Shown here one piece after another: positions 29,042 through 38,726 of a DNA stretch of 64,000 bases. The first letter of the stretch is position 1. Every line of letters starts with the position of its first letter. The position numbers and the translations under genes were made by a program. The notes beneath the pieces were generated by a model, which saw only the letters and a program-made list of their open reading frames with translations, had not been told where the DNA came from and did no database searches. Location of the stretch: positions 434,001 to 498,000 of the forward strand of contig NC_011666.1 in the NCBI RefSeq assembly GCF_000021745.1, written 5' to 3'. Source of the stretch: Methylocella silvestris BL2 (GTDB lineage: Bacteria; Pseudomonadota; Alphaproteobacteria; Rhizobiales; Beijerinckiaceae).

Positions 29042-30031
29042 ATGGGACTGCTCGTCGACGGCGTCTGGCGCGATCAATGGTATGACACGCAAAGCCATGG
29101 CGGACGGTTTGAGCGCGACGCCGCGAAATTCCGCAACTGGATCACCCCGGACGGCGCCCCGGGCCCATCGGGGCGCGGCGGCTTCAAGGCCGAGCCCGGC
29201 CGCTATCATCTCTACGCCGCCTATTTCTGTCCCTGGGCGCATCGCACGCTGATCTTTCGCGAGCTCAAGGGCCTCGCGCCGCTGATCGACGTCTCGATCG
29301 TCAATTGGCTGATGCGCGAGAACGGCATCACCTTCGCGCCGGCCGACGGCGTGATTGGCGATCCGCTCTTTGGCGCGCGCAATCTCTATGAGATCTATCA
29401 AGCCGCCGATCCCGCCTATAGCGGCCGGGTGACCGTGCCGACGCTGTGGGACAAAGAGACGAAGACGATCGTCTCGACCGAATCCTCCGAAATCATCCGC
29501 ATGTTCAATTCAGCCTTCGACGGCGTCGGGGCGGCGGCGGGGGATTATTATCCCCCGGAATTGCGCGACGAAATCGACGCGCTCAACGCGCGGATTTATC
29601 CGACGGTGAACAACGGCGTCTATCGCGCCGGCTTTGCGACGACGCAGGCGGCCTATGAGGAGGCGATCGGCCCGCTGTTCGAGACGCTGGATTATCTTGA
29701 GGCGTTGCTGGCCGAGCGCCGCTATCTCTGCGGCGAGCAGATGACAGAGGCGGACATAAGGCTCCTCACGACTCTTTTGCGCTTCGACATCGTCTATGTC
29801 GGCCATTTCAAATGCAATGTGCGGCGGATCGCTGATTATCCAAATCTTTGGGCCTATGTGCGCGACCTCTACCAGACCGGAACGATCGCAAACACCTTTC
29901 GGCCAGACCACATCAAGGGCCACTATTATCAGAGCCATCTGCAGATCAATCCGACCGGAATCGTCTCTGTCGGGCCAAGCATCGATTTCTCCGCCCCGCA
30001 CGACCGCGCGCGGCTTGGCGGGAGTGGTTAA
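29042..30031 (+). CDS. yqjG: Glutathionyl-hydroquinone reductase
   Basis: A 329-residue Xi-class glutathione transferase that reduces glutathionyl-hydroquinones with glutathione. The N-terminal thioredoxin fold has the catalytic YFCPWAHRTL (Cys about residue 63), then VTVPTLWDKETKTIVSTESSEIIRMFN (VPTLWD and ESxxI glutathione contacts). The helical C-terminal domain ends with FRPDHIKGHYYQSHLQINPTGIVSVGP, typical of ECM4/YqjG. A GTGAGG ribosome-binding site precedes the ATG. It is divergent from hemB. Confidence 0.94.
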   Translation: MGLLVDGVWRDQWYDTQSHGGRFERDAAKFRNWITPDGAPGPSGRGGFKAEPGRYHLYAAYFCPWAHRTLIFRELKGLAPLIDVSIVNWLMRENGITFAPADGVIGDPLFGARNLYEIYQAADPAYSGRVTVPTLWDKETKTIVSTESSEIIRMFNSAFDGVGAAAGDYYPPELRDEIDALNARIYPTVNNGVYRAGFATTQAAYEEAIGPLFETLDYLEALLAERRYLCGEQMTEADIRLLTTLLRFDIVYVGHFKCNVRRIADYPNLWAYVRDLYQTGTIANTFRPDHIKGHYYQSHLQINPTGIVSVGPSIDFSAPHDRARLGGSG

Positions 30032-30037
30032 GGCGTT

Positions 30038-30352
30038 TCAAATGGCTTCGCCGGCGGGCGCAAGGGCCAGACGCGCGCGCTCGACCTCACCCGGATTGCG
30101 TCCCGCGTTCGCCGTGAAGGCCAGCAGCAGCGTTTCGTCGGAGGCCAGAAAATCGAGGACGCCGGCGAGAAATCCCGGCTCGGCCGCCGCCGCGCGCAAA
30201 TTGTCGGGCTGCAGTCCCGAAAGGCTCATAAATCGCTCGAGCGCTTTGGCGTCGCCCGCGATATAACCCAAAGCCTCGATCGCCAGCGTCTCGGCGCGCT
30301 CCCGCGACGGATCGTTTTTTCCTGGAAAGCGACGATTGCCGAAACTTTGCAT
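30038..30352 (-). CDS. DUF3572 family protein
   Basis: A 104-residue all-helical protein with the DUF3572 pattern [27 protein letters not shown], then [33 protein letters not shown]. Function is unknown. This family is commonly found beside divK in Hyphomicrobiales, as here where it is divergent from divK with about 110 bases between starts. It lacks a signal peptide or membrane segment, so it is cytoplasmic. Confidence 0.88.
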   Translation of the reverse strand: MQSFGNRRFPGKNDPSRERAETLAIEALGYIAGDAKALERFMSLSGLQPDNLRAAAAEPGFLAGVLDFLASDETLLLAFTANAGRNPGEVERARLALAPAGEAI

Positions 30353-30462
30353 ATTGGCGTTTTCCCTTTCGTCAAGTTCTATCCGTTACCCCTTGCAGAT
30401 CGGATCAGGTGGCGCTGAGGCATGGCGTTTGGCCGTCTCGCAAGGGCTCAACAGGGTCTTTC

Positions 30463-30834
30463 ATGCAAAAAACCATCCTGATCGTAGAAGACAACGAACT
30501 GAATATGAAGCTGTTCAACGATCTTCTCGAGGCGCACGGCTACAAGACCGTGCAGACCCGCAGCGGGCTCGAGGCGGTCGGACTGACGCGCGAGCACATG
30601 CCGGATCTGATCCTGATGGATATCCAGCTTCCGGAGGTCTCGGGGCTCGAAGTCACGCAATGGCTCAAGCAGGATGAGGCGCTGCGCCACATTCCCGTGA
30701 TCGCAATCACCGCCTTCGCGATGAAGGGCGACGAGGAAAAGATCCGCCAGGGCGGCTGCGAGGCCTATCTGTCGAAGCCGATCTCGATCGTCAAATTTCT
30801 CGAGACGGTGCGCAGCTATCTGAACGAACGCTGA
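30463..30834 (+). CDS. divK: Cell-cycle response regulator DivK
   Basis: A 123-residue single-domain receiver started at [27 protein letters not shown]; an upstream in-frame Met only adds non-conserved residues. The phosphoacceptor is Asp53 in [10 protein letters not shown]; the acidic pair is EDN and the lysine is in LSKPISI. In Caulobacter and rhizobia, DivK is phosphorylated by DivJ and dephosphorylated by PleC and controls CtrA through DivL/CckA. pleD follows 43 bases downstream, the usual divK-pleD operon. Confidence 0.95.
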   Translation: MQKTILIVEDNELNMKLFNDLLEAHGYKTVQTRSGLEAVGLTREHMPDLILMDIQLPEVSGLEVTQWLKQDEALRHIPVIAITAFAMKGDEEKIRQGGCEAYLSKPISIVKFLETVRSYLNER

Positions 30835-30877
30835 TCCGCGCCGCCGGAGGGCGGCCGCATGACGGGAAGGAGGCCTT

Positions 30878-32287
30878 ATGACTGCTCGCGTTCTGGTCGT
30901 TGACGACAACCTTCCGAACGTCAAGCTGCTCGAAGCGCGGCTGTCGGCGGAATATTACGAGGTCGTCACCGCGAGCAACGGCGCCGACGCCCTCGCAATC
31001 TGCGCCCGCGGCGAATGCGATATCGTCCTGCTCGACGTGATGATGCCGGGCATGAATGGGTTCGAGGTTTGCCGGCGGCTGAAGGCCGACACCCTCACCG
31101 CTCATATTCCCGTCGTGATGGTGACGGCGCTCGACCAGACGTCGGACAGGCTGATGGGGCTCGAGGCGGGCGCCGATGATTTTCTGACAAAGCCGATCGA
31201 CGACGTCGCGCTGATCGCCCGCGTGCGCTCGCTCGCGCGGCTGCGGCTGTCGCTCGACGAATTGCGCACGCGGGCGATGCGCGCCGCCAAAATGGGAATC
31301 AGCAAATCGCTTGATTCAGCCGCTGTCGAAACCGGTCTTGGCGGGCGCGTTCTGGTCGTCGACGACCGCCGCTCGTCGGTCGAGACGATTTATGGCGCGC
31401 TGAAGGGCTTGCATGAGGTCGAGCTCGAGCCCGACGCATTGGAGGCTCTGGTGGAGGGCGCCGCGGGCGGATATGATCTTTTGATCGTCAGCCTCAGCCT
31501 TGAGGCCTATGACGGATTGCGGCTATGCAGCCAGATCCGCTCCATCGAGGCGACGCGGGAGCTGCCCATTCTGGCGATCGCTGAGCCCGAGGACCGCGCC
31601 AGGACGCTGCGTTGCCTCGACCTTGGCGTCAATGACTATCTCCTGCGGCCAATCGAGCGCCACGAACTGGTCGCGCGCGTGCGAACGCAGCTGCGGCGCA
31701 AGCGCTACGCCGACAATCTGCGCGAGAAGGTGGAGGCCTCGCTTGAAATGGCGGTGATCGACGCCTTGACGGGCCTGCACAACCGCCGGTTCTTCGACGG
31801 CGTGTTTCCCTCGCTGATGGAGGAGGCCAAGCGCAAGGCGCGCCCGCTTTCGGTGATGATGTTCGACATCGACCATTTCAAGAGCGTCAACGACGCGCAT
31901 GGCCATGAAGCCGGCGACCGGCTGCTGCAGGGGCTCGCCGGACGCGTCAAGGGCCTCGTGCGCGGTTCCGACATGTTCTGCCGGCTGAGCGGCGATGAAT
32001 TTGTTATTCTGATGCCCGACACCCGGGTCGACATCGGCGCCAAGGTGGCCGAGCGCGTGCGGGCCGGCGTCGCGGGCGCCGCTTTCCCGATTGGCAAGGC
32101 GCATTCCCTGTCGACGACGATCTCAATCGGCCTTGCGGAAAGCGCCCATGCCGGACCGGATCTGCTGCGGGAAGCCGACAGGGCGCTCTACCGCTCGAAG
32201 GAGGCCGGCCGCAATCGCGTCTTCGTCGAGGCGAAGACCGAGCCGCCCGGCAAATTTCCCGGATTCAGGGTCGTGCGGACGGGGTGA
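30878..32287 (+). CDS. pleD: Response regulator / diguanylate cyclase PleD, SGDEF variant
   Basis: 469 residues in REC-REC-GGDEF order. REC1 (1-120) has Asp53 in IVLLDVMMPG. REC2 (155-275) lacks the Asp (LLIVSLSLEAYDG), as expected for the PleD adaptor receiver. The cyclase domain (from about 295) has DALTGLHNRRFFDG, FDIDHFKSVNDAHGHEAGD, the allosteric I-site RxxD (RGSD) and an active-site motif read from the DNA as SGDEF, not GGDEF or GGEEF. PleD makes cyclic di-GMP from two GTP and controls pole development. The Ser substitution in the A-site may or may not reduce activity. Confidence 0.95.
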   Translation: MTARVLVVDDNLPNVKLLEARLSAEYYEVVTASNGADALAICARGECDIVLLDVMMPGMNGFEVCRRLKADTLTAHIPVVMVTALDQTSDRLMGLEAGADDFLTKPIDDVALIARVRSLARLRLSLDELRTRAMRAAKMGISKSLDSAAVETGLGGRVLVVDDRRSSVETIYGALKGLHEVELEPDALEALVEGAAGGYDLLIVSLSLEAYDGLRLCSQIRSIEATRELPILAIAEPEDRARTLRCLDLGVNDYLLRPIERHELVARVRTQLRRKRYADNLREKVEASLEMAVIDALTGLHNRRFFDGVFPSLMEEAKRKARPLSVMMFDIDHFKSVNDAHGHEAGDRLLQGLAGRVKGLVRGSDMFCRLSGDEFVILMPDTRVDIGAKVAERVRAGVAGAAFPIGKAHSLSTTISIGLAESAHAGPDLLREADRALYRSKEAGRNRVFVEAKTEPPGKFPGFRVVRTG

Positions 32288-32474
32288 AGCGGACGGCTTC
32301 GCGCGCGTTAACGAAACAGCGATTTCGCGGCCAACAAGTGATTGCATTTAGCCGCCGCCGCGCGCTAACGTCATTGCGCCGAGCCCGAAAGGGCGTGGCG
32401 CGGAAGGGGTCCTTCAAGAAATATCCGCCGCGCCCTGCGCCATCGAAGCGCATTTGGCGACTTGACTGGAAGTT

Positions 32475-32521
32475 ACCCTACGGAGTGCTCAGGTCCGCCG
32501 CATCTCCTGGGTCCGTAGGGT
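32475..32521. repeat. Inverted repeat 1 between pleD and parE
   Basis: Perfect 10-base arms ACCCTACGGA (32475-32484) and TCCGTAGGGT (32512-32521), with a 27-base loop that can pair further. No T-tract follows on either strand. Confidence 0.7.
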
Positions 32522-32522
32522 C

Positions 32523-32577
32523 GGCCGGCGCGCAAGTAGTTGGAGTGGCCTCCTCGAAACGCTACTTGCCGCCGGCC
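32523..32577. repeat. Inverted repeat 2 between pleD and parE
   Basis: Arms GGCCGGCGCGCAAGTAG (32523-32539) and CTACTTGCCGCCGGCC (32562-32577), complementary except for a one-base bulge, around a 22-base loop. It begins one base after repeat 1. The AAACGCTACTTGC segment resembles the hairpin in the glnII leader at 35993-36036. Confidence 0.7.
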
Positions 32578-32619
32578 ACCTTCAGGCCTCGCCCATGTGC
32601 GAGTTGGTTGCGCTGAAAT

Positions 32620-34716
32620 TCAGACGACGACGAGGTCGGCGGCATTAGCGAAAGCCGCGCGCTCCTGAATGAAGGCGAAGCGCGCCTCCGGCTTGTTGCC
32701 CATCAACCGTTCGACGGAATCCGACGTGCCTTCCCGGTCTTCCGGCAGCACGACGACGCGCAGCAGATTGCGCTTTCCCGGATCCATCGTCGTCTCTTTC
32801 AGCTGCGCGGGAAGCATTTCGCCCAAGCCCTTGAATCGGCTGATTTCAATCTTGCCGCGGCCGGTGAGAACGCGCGCGATCAACTCGTCGCGATGCGCGT
32901 CGTCGCGGGCATAGACTTGCCGGGCGCCCTGCGTCAGCCGGTACAGCGGCGGAACGGCAAGATAAAGATGGCCGCCTTCGATGAGCTTGGGGGTCTGCCG
33001 GTAGAAAAAGGTGATCAGGAGAGAGGCGATATGCGCGCCGTCGACGTCGGCGTCGGTCATGATGATGATTTTTTCGTAGCGCAGTTCGTCTTCGCGGTAA
33101 TGCGCGCCGACGCCGCAGCCGAGCGCGAGCATGAGATCGCTTAATTGCTGATTGGCGGCGAGCTTGTCGCGCGTGGCGCTGGCCACATTCAGAATTTTGC
33201 CCCGCAGGGGCAAGATCGCCTGGCTTGCGCGGTTGCGCCCCTGCTTCGCCGAACCGCCTGCGGAATCGCCCTCTACGATAAAGAGTTCAGAGCCTTGCGC
33301 TGCCGTGTTCGAGCAGTCTGCGAGCTTGCCGGGCAGGCGCAATTTGCGGCTGGCGGTCTTGCGCGCAACGTCTTTTTCAGCCCGCCGGCGCAGCCGATCC
33401 TCGGCGCGCTCCACCGCCCAGTCGAGCAATTTCAAAGCATGCGAGGGCGCAGCCGCTAGCCAATGATCGAAGGCGTCGCGCACCGTTTGGTCGACAATGC
33501 GCGAGGCCTCGGCCGACATCAGCCGGCTTTTGTTCTGGCCCTGGAATTCCGGCTCCCGGATGAAGATTGAGACGAGGGCGGCGCAGGAGCCCATGACGTC
33601 GTCGGCGCTGATCGCCGCCGCGCGGCGCGACTGGCCGATCCGTTCGGCATGGTCCTTCAGGCCGCGGAGCAGGGCGGCGCGCAGGCCCGCCTCATGCGCG
33701 CCGCCGTCGGGCGTCGGGATTGTGTTGCAATAGGAGTGGACGAAGCCATCGTCCATGGCGAGCCACGCCAGCGCCCATTCGAGCGAGCCGTGACCGCCGG
33801 GCTTTTCGATCTTGCCGGCGAAGATCGGCTCGATGACCCGCTCCTTGCCCTCGATGTCGACGGCGAGAAAATCCTTGAGGCCGCCGGGGAAATGGAAAAC
33901 CGCCTCGCGCGGCGTCGATGAGCCGGGCTCAATGCGCTCCGGCGCGCAGCGCCAGCGGATTTCGACCCCGCCGAACAGATAGGCCTTGGCGCGGGCCATT
34001 TTGACGAGCCGGGCGGGTTTGAATTGCGCGCCTTTGCCGAAAATCTGTGGGTCGGGCGTAAAGCGCACCCGCGTGCCGCGCCGGTTCGGCGCCTTGCCGA
34101 CTTCCTCCAGCCGGCCGAGCGGCTTTCCGCGCGCAAAACTCTGGCGATAGAGCGTCTGGCCGCGGGCGACCTCGACCTCGAGGCTTTCGGACAGCGCATT
34201 GACCACGGAGACGCCGACGCCATGCAGGCCGCCCGAGGTCTGATAGGCGCCGGAATCGAACTTGCCGCCCGCATGCAGGGTCGTCATGATGACTTCGAGC
34301 GCGGATTTCTTGGGAAACTTCGGATGCGGATCGACCGGAATGCCGCGGCCATTGTCGGTCACGGATAAAAAGCCGGCGGCGTCATAGGAAACGTCGATAA
34401 AACTGGCGTGACCGGCGACGGCTTCATCCATGGCGTTGTCGAGCACCTCCGCGAAGAGATGATGCAGCGCCGCCTCGTCTGTGCCGCCAATATACATGCC
34501 AGGCCGGCGCCGGACCGGTTCGAGTCCTTCAAGCACCTCGATCGAGGCGGCGGTGTAACCGGCCTCTCCGGGCGTTCCGAGCCGCGCCGGCTCCTGCGCC
34601 GCGCTTTTTATGTCGGCGCCCTTTGCGGCGCTGCTTCTCGCGCTTTTGCCGGCCTCGGGGCGCGCCGCGGCGGGCTTGCGCGCCGCAGCTCCAAAAAGAT
34701 CACCATGATTGGCCAT
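32620..34716 (-). CDS. parE: DNA topoisomerase IV subunit B
   Basis: ATPase subunit of topoisomerase IV, which decatenates daughter chromosomes. Started at MANHGDLFGAAARKP for 698 residues; an open extension to 34902 has no family character. It has a GHKL ATPase domain (EVLDNAMDEAVAGHA, TDNGRGIPVDPHP, QTSGGLHGVGVSVVNALS), a transducer domain, and a TOPRIM domain (LFIVEGDSAGGSAKQGRNRASQAILPLRGKILN; IIMTDADVDGAHIASLL). The insert pattern and the KPARLVKMARAKAYLFGGVEIRW region favour ParE over GyrB. parC is not adjacent. Confidence 0.93.
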   Translation of the reverse strand: MANHGDLFGAAARKPAAARPEAGKSARSSAAKGADIKSAAQEPARLGTPGEAGYTAASIEVLEGLEPVRRRPGMYIGGTDEAALHHLFAEVLDNAMDEAVAGHASFIDVSYDAAGFLSVTDNGRGIPVDPHPKFPKKSALEVIMTTLHAGGKFDSGAYQTSGGLHGVGVSVVNALSESLEVEVARGQTLYRQSFARGKPLGRLEEVGKAPNRRGTRVRFTPDPQIFGKGAQFKPARLVKMARAKAYLFGGVEIRWRCAPERIEPGSSTPREAVFHFPGGLKDFLAVDIEGKERVIEPIFAGKIEKPGGHGSLEWALAWLAMDDGFVHSYCNTIPTPDGGAHEAGLRAALLRGLKDHAERIGQSRRAAAISADDVMGSCAALVSIFIREPEFQGQNKSRLMSAEASRIVDQTVRDAFDHWLAAAPSHALKLLDWAVERAEDRLRRRAEKDVARKTASRKLRLPGKLADCSNTAAQGSELFIVEGDSAGGSAKQGRNRASQAILPLRGKILNVASATRDKLAANQQLSDLMLALGCGVGAHYREDELRYEKIIIMTDADVDGAHIASLLITFFYRQTPKLIEGGHLYLAVPPLYRLTQGARQVYARDDAHRDELIARVLTGRGKIEISRFKGLGEMLPAQLKETTMDPGKRNLLRVVVLPEDREGTSDSVERLMGNKPEARFAFIQERAAFANAADLVVV

Positions 34717-34867
34717 TGAACGCCACACACTCCGAAACGGCTCTCCAGAACTGCCATGACCCTTATGCCATGGCGATCGGAGGAAAGGAACAGAACAGAA
34801 ACAAATAAAAGGGGATAGATTGACGCGCGGTAAATGCGGCGGTCGATCTTCGCGCCGAAGGCCATGC

Positions 34868-34898
34868 AAAAGAAAAGGGGCGGCCCTAAGGCCGCCCC
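34868..34898 (-). terminator. Intrinsic terminator of glnII
   Basis: On the minus strand a perfect nine-base stem (GGGGCGGCC and GGCCGCCCC, 34877-34885 and 34890-34898) with a four-base loop is followed by TTTTCTTTT. It begins 26 bases after the glnII stop. Confidence 0.92.
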
Positions 34899-34924
34899 GC
34901 ATTCGTTCGTCCGATCTTGCGCCC

Positions 34925-35968
34925 TTACGCGCTGGCCGCCTTCAACTGCGCGACAGTCGGCACGGATTCGATCGTCTTCAGGATGACCGAAGCGATCTGG
35001 TAGGGGTCCCCCTGAGAATTGGGGCGACGATCCTCAAGATAGCCTTTGTAGCCGTTCTTGACGAAACTGTGCGGCATGCGGATCGAAGCGCCGCGGTCGG
35101 CAAGTCCATAGCTGAACTTGTCGATCGACTGGGTTTCATGCAGTCCAGTCAGGCGCATATGGTTGTCGGGGCCATAAACGGCGATATGTTCCGCCTTCGC
35201 CGCGTCGAAGGCCGCCATCAGGGCCTCGAAATACTCCTTGCCGCCCGTTTCCCGCAGGAAGGTCGTCGAGAAGTTGGCGTGCATGCCGGAGCCGTTCCAG
35301 TCGGTGTCGCCGAGCGGCTTGCAATGATATTCGACGTCGATTGCATATTTTTCGCAGAGGCGCTGCAGGATGTAGCGGGCGACCCACATTTCGTCAGCGG
35401 CTTTCTTGGAGCCTTTGCCGAAAATCTGGAATTCCCACTGGCCCTTCGCGACTTCGGCGTTGATACCTTCGTGATTGATGCCGGCGTCGAGACAGATATC
35501 GAGGTGCTCCTCGACAATCTGGCGAGCGATGTCGCCGACGTTCCTGTAGCCGACGCCCGTGTAATAGGGGCCCTGCGGCGCGGGATAGCCGCTTTCCGGG
35601 AAGCCGAGCGGGCGTCCGTTCTTATAGAAGAAATATTCCTGCTCAAATCCAAACCACGCGCCCGGATCGTCGAGAATGGTGGCGCGGGCGTTGGTGACGT
35701 GCGGGGTGACGCCATCCGGCATCATCACTTCGCACATGACAAGGACGCCATTCTTGCGCGTCGAGTCGAAATAGACGGAAACCGGCTTTAGGACGCAGTC
35801 GGAGCTTCTTCCTTCGGCCTGCTTGGTCGAGCTGCCGTCAAAACCCCAATTCGGAAGCTGATCCAAAGTCGGGAAATTATCATATTCCTTGATGAGCGTT
35901 TTACCGCGAAGATTCGGGACGGGCTTGTACCCGTCGAGCCAGAGGTACTCGAGCTTATATTTGGCCAT
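34925..35968 (-). CDS. glnII: Glutamine synthetase type II
   Basis: A 347-residue eukaryote-like glutamine synthetase (GSII) that joins ammonia to glutamate with ATP. The N-terminal beta-grasp domain has YLWLDGYKPVPNLRGKT and PNWGFDGSSTKQAEG. The catalytic domain has WFGFEQEYFF (metal Glu), GINAEVAKGQWEFQ, GSGMHANFST and GASIRMPHSF. GSII is common in Rhizobiales beside GlnA and is normally under NtrC/sigma-54 control, but I found no convincing sigma-54 site upstream here. A strong terminator follows. Confidence 0.96.
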   Translation of the reverse strand: MAKYKLEYLWLDGYKPVPNLRGKTLIKEYDNFPTLDQLPNWGFDGSSTKQAEGRSSDCVLKPVSVYFDSTRKNGVLVMCEVMMPDGVTPHVTNARATILDDPGAWFGFEQEYFFYKNGRPLGFPESGYPAPQGPYYTGVGYRNVGDIARQIVEEHLDICLDAGINHEGINAEVAKGQWEFQIFGKGSKKAADEMWVARYILQRLCEKYAIDVEYHCKPLGDTDWNGSGMHANFSTTFLRETGGKEYFEALMAAFDAAKAEHIAVYGPDNHMRLTGLHETQSIDKFSYGLADRGASIRMPHSFVKNGYKGYLEDRRPNSQGDPYQIASVILKTIESVPTVAQLKAASA

Positions 35969-35992
35969 GTTTCCTCTAGCCTCCTTTCGTTG

Positions 35993-36036
35993 TTGACGCA
36001 GTAGCGCCGCGGTGGAGTTGAACGCTACTTGCGTAA
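35993..36036. repeat. Hairpin in the glnII 5' leader
   Basis: Arms TTGACGCAGTAGCG (35993-36006) and CGCTACTTGCGTAA (36023-36036) pair with two small bulges around a 16-base loop. It lies about 25 bases before the glnII start on the transcribed strand. It shares GAACGCTACTTGC-type sequence with inverted repeat 2 after pleD. Confidence 0.5.
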
Positions 36037-36390
36037 GCAGTTTTCACAGCTGCAAGGGCGCGGGCACACCGGTCTCTCGCATCATCCATGCCAAAATAGG
36101 CGGATTCGCCACTCTCTTTTGCGTTACCGATGCAGCGCCATAAACTCTTGTAAATTCAATGCGATAGAAGAAAGGCGAGACCCTGTCCGAGCGCCGTGCC
36201 CAAGCTTTCGCGGACGCCGCCAAAATGCGTGGCTGCTGTCGAGCTTTGGCGTGCGCCTTGCTCTCCAGTCGGCGCCCGCGTTTTAGGCAGATGGGACTCA
36301 AAACGAGCAGTCGGATGTCCATAATAGCGCGCCCCAGTTGAGCCCTTGGGCGTCGCGCAACCGCGCTCTTCCGATCTTGGGGCAGTACAA

Positions 36391-36441
36391 ATTACAAACG
36401 GCGGGAGACTCGGGGCGAATACAGCCCGTCGTCTCCCGCCG
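36391..36441 (-). terminator. Terminator of glnA
   Basis: On the minus strand, 11-base arms CGGCGGGAGAC and GTCTCCCGCCG (36431-36441 and 36399-36409) form a stem with a G/C-rich inner pairing and are followed by TTTGTAATTTG. It lies about 60 bases after the glnA stop. Confidence 0.75.
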
Positions 36442-36503
36442 AATGTAGAAACAACTTAAGCTCGAGCGTAGCCTGAGAGGATATTGCTTCCGGCCGAAAT
36501 TCC

Positions 36504-37913
36504 TCAGTAGGAATAATACATATCGAATTCAACCGGATGCGGCGTCATTTCGAAGCGCATCACATCGGCCATCTTGAGCTCGATATAACTGTCGATGAAA
36601 TCGTCGTCGTAGACGCCGCCGGCTTTCAGGAAGGCGCGGTCCTTGTCGAGATTTGCGAGCGCTTCGCGCAGCGAGCCGCAAACGGTCGGGATCTTCTTCA
36701 ATTCGCGCGGCGGAAGATCGTAAAGATCCTTGTCCATCGCCGGGCCGGGATCGATCTTGTTGATGATGCCGTCAAGGCCGGCCATCAGCATGGCGGAGAA
36801 GGCGAGATAAGGATTGGCCATCGGGTCGGGGAAGCGGACCTCCACGCGCTTGGCTTTCGGGTTGGAAGCGGTCGGGATGCGGCAGGACGCCGAGCGGTTG
36901 CGCGCGGAATAGGCAAGCAGGACCGGCGCTTCGTAGCCGGGCACCAGGCGCTTGTAGGAATTGGTCGAGGGATTGGTGAAGGCGTTCAGGGCGCGGGCGT
37001 GCCGGATGATGCCGCCGATGTAATAGAGGCATTCCTGGCTGAGGTCGGCGTATTTGTCTCCGGCGAACAAGGGCTTGCCGCCCTTCCAGATCGACTGATG
37101 CACATGCATGCCTGAGCCGTTGTCGCCAAAAACCGGCTTCGGCATGAAGGTCGCCGTCTTGCCGTAGCTCTGCGCGACCTGATGGATGCAATATTTATAG
37201 ACCTGAAGGTGGTCGGCCATCGTGGTGAGCGGGCCGAACTTCAGGCCGAGTTCGTGCTGGGCGGAGGCGACTTCGTGGTGATGCTTCTCGACCTTGGCGC
37301 CCATCGCGGCCATCGCCGCGAGCATTTCGCCGCGCATGTCCTGCGCGGAATCTTGCGGCGGCACCGGGAAATAGCCGCCCTTGGTGCGGATGCGGTGGCC
37401 GAGGTTGCCGCCCTCATAGGGCGTGTCGGAGTTCGACGGCAGCTCGGCGGAATCGAGCACGAAGCCCGTATTATAAGGATCGGCGCGGTAGCGCACGTCG
37501 TCGAAGACGAAGAATTCGGCCTCCGGGCCGACGAAAACAGAGTCGCCGATGCCCGATGAAACGAGGAAGGCTTCGGCCTTCTTGGCTATGCCGCGTGGAT
37601 CGCGGCTGTAGGGCTCGTTGCTGTTCGGCTCCAGAATGTCGCAGACGATAACCATCGTCGGCGCCGCGAAGAAGGGATCCATCACGGCGGTCGAGGGATC
37701 CGGCATCAGCAGCATGTCGGATTCATTGATCGCCTTCCAGCCGGCGATCGACGAGCCGTCGAACATGGTTCCCTCGGCAAAAATGTCCTCATCGATCAGG
37801 CTGATGTCGAAGGTCACGTGCTGCCATTTGCCACGCGGATCCGTGAAGCGGAAATCGACATATTTGACGTCGTTGTCCTTGATTTCCTTGAGCACGTCGG
37901 CGACGGTCTTCAT
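36504..37913 (-). CDS. glnA: Glutamine synthetase type I
   Basis: A 469-residue dodecameric GSI. The N-terminal domain has [18 protein letters not shown] and [19 protein letters not shown]. The catalytic domain has [54 protein letters not shown] and NRSASCRIP. The adenylylation site is in [11 protein letters not shown], where Tyr would be modified by GlnE, indicating the GSI-beta class. It follows glnB by 89 bases in a glnB-glnA operon, the standard alphaproteobacterial arrangement. Confidence 0.98.
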   Translation of the reverse strand: MKTVADVLKEIKDNDVKYVDFRFTDPRGKWQHVTFDISLIDEDIFAEGTMFDGSSIAGWKAINESDMLLMPDPSTAVMDPFFAAPTMVIVCDILEPNSNEPYSRDPRGIAKKAEAFLVSSGIGDSVFVGPEAEFFVFDDVRYRADPYNTGFVLDSAELPSNSDTPYEGGNLGHRIRTKGGYFPVPPQDSAQDMRGEMLAAMAAMGAKVEKHHHEVASAQHELGLKFGPLTTMADHLQVYKYCIHQVAQSYGKTATFMPKPVFGDNGSGMHVHQSIWKGGKPLFAGDKYADLSQECLYYIGGIIRHARALNAFTNPSTNSYKRLVPGYEAPVLLAYSARNRSASCRIPTASNPKAKRVEVRFPDPMANPYLAFSAMLMAGLDGIINKIDPGPAMDKDLYDLPPRELKKIPTVCGSLREALANLDKDRAFLKAGGVYDDDFIDSYIELKMADVMRFEMTPHPVEFDMYYSY

Positions 37914-38002
37914 AGTCCTGCCTTTCGGATTGTTGGATAGCCGATCTGATTGATAGCGCCGGAAAATCGGCGAGGCGAAGCCTCAGCGCAAACGGGTGGG
38001 GC

Positions 38003-38654
<652 letters not shown>

Positions 38655-38685
38655 TAAAAAACCCGCTCCAAATTTGGAGCGGGTT
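38655..38685 (-). terminator. Intrinsic terminator of the 38727-39113 gene
   Basis: A perfect inverted repeat at 38660-38685 (arms AACCCGCTCCAAA and TTTGGAGCGGGTT), followed on the minus strand by TTTTTT. It begins 41 bases after the stop of the conserved hypothetical gene and separates it from glnB. Confidence 0.93.
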
Positions 38686-38726
38686 CTGCGGGGAAGAAGC
38701 CAAATTTGACGAAGGAAAGCCGGCCG

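Larger units (their letters stand above)
32288..32619. other. Convergent intergenic region without a gene
   Basis: The 332 bases between the pleD stop and the parE stop carry no credible reading frame. The right half holds two strong adjacent inverted repeats, listed separately. Neither is followed by a U-rich run on either strand, so they are not standard intrinsic terminators, though they lie where termination of both genes is expected. Confidence 0.6.
35969..36503. other. Intergenic region upstream of glnII
   Basis: The 535 bases between the glnII start and the glnA stop hold no credible gene. The end next to glnII carries a good ribosome-binding site (AGGAGG at about 35980-35985) and a hairpin in the leader. 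The other end carries the glnA terminator. The middle 330 bases, slightly lower in GC, must contain the glnII promoter. The closest sigma-54-like sequence is at about 36050-36068 but lacks the conserved GG. Confidence 0.55.

Noticed and set aside
32475-32577. Intrinsic terminators for pleD or parE
   Set aside because: The stems are strong but no U-run follows on either strand; kept as inverted repeats only.
36050-36068. Sigma-54 promoter before glnII
   Set aside because: The minus strand has TTGCA preceded at the right distance by TGCC rather than TGGC, so the essential GG is missing.
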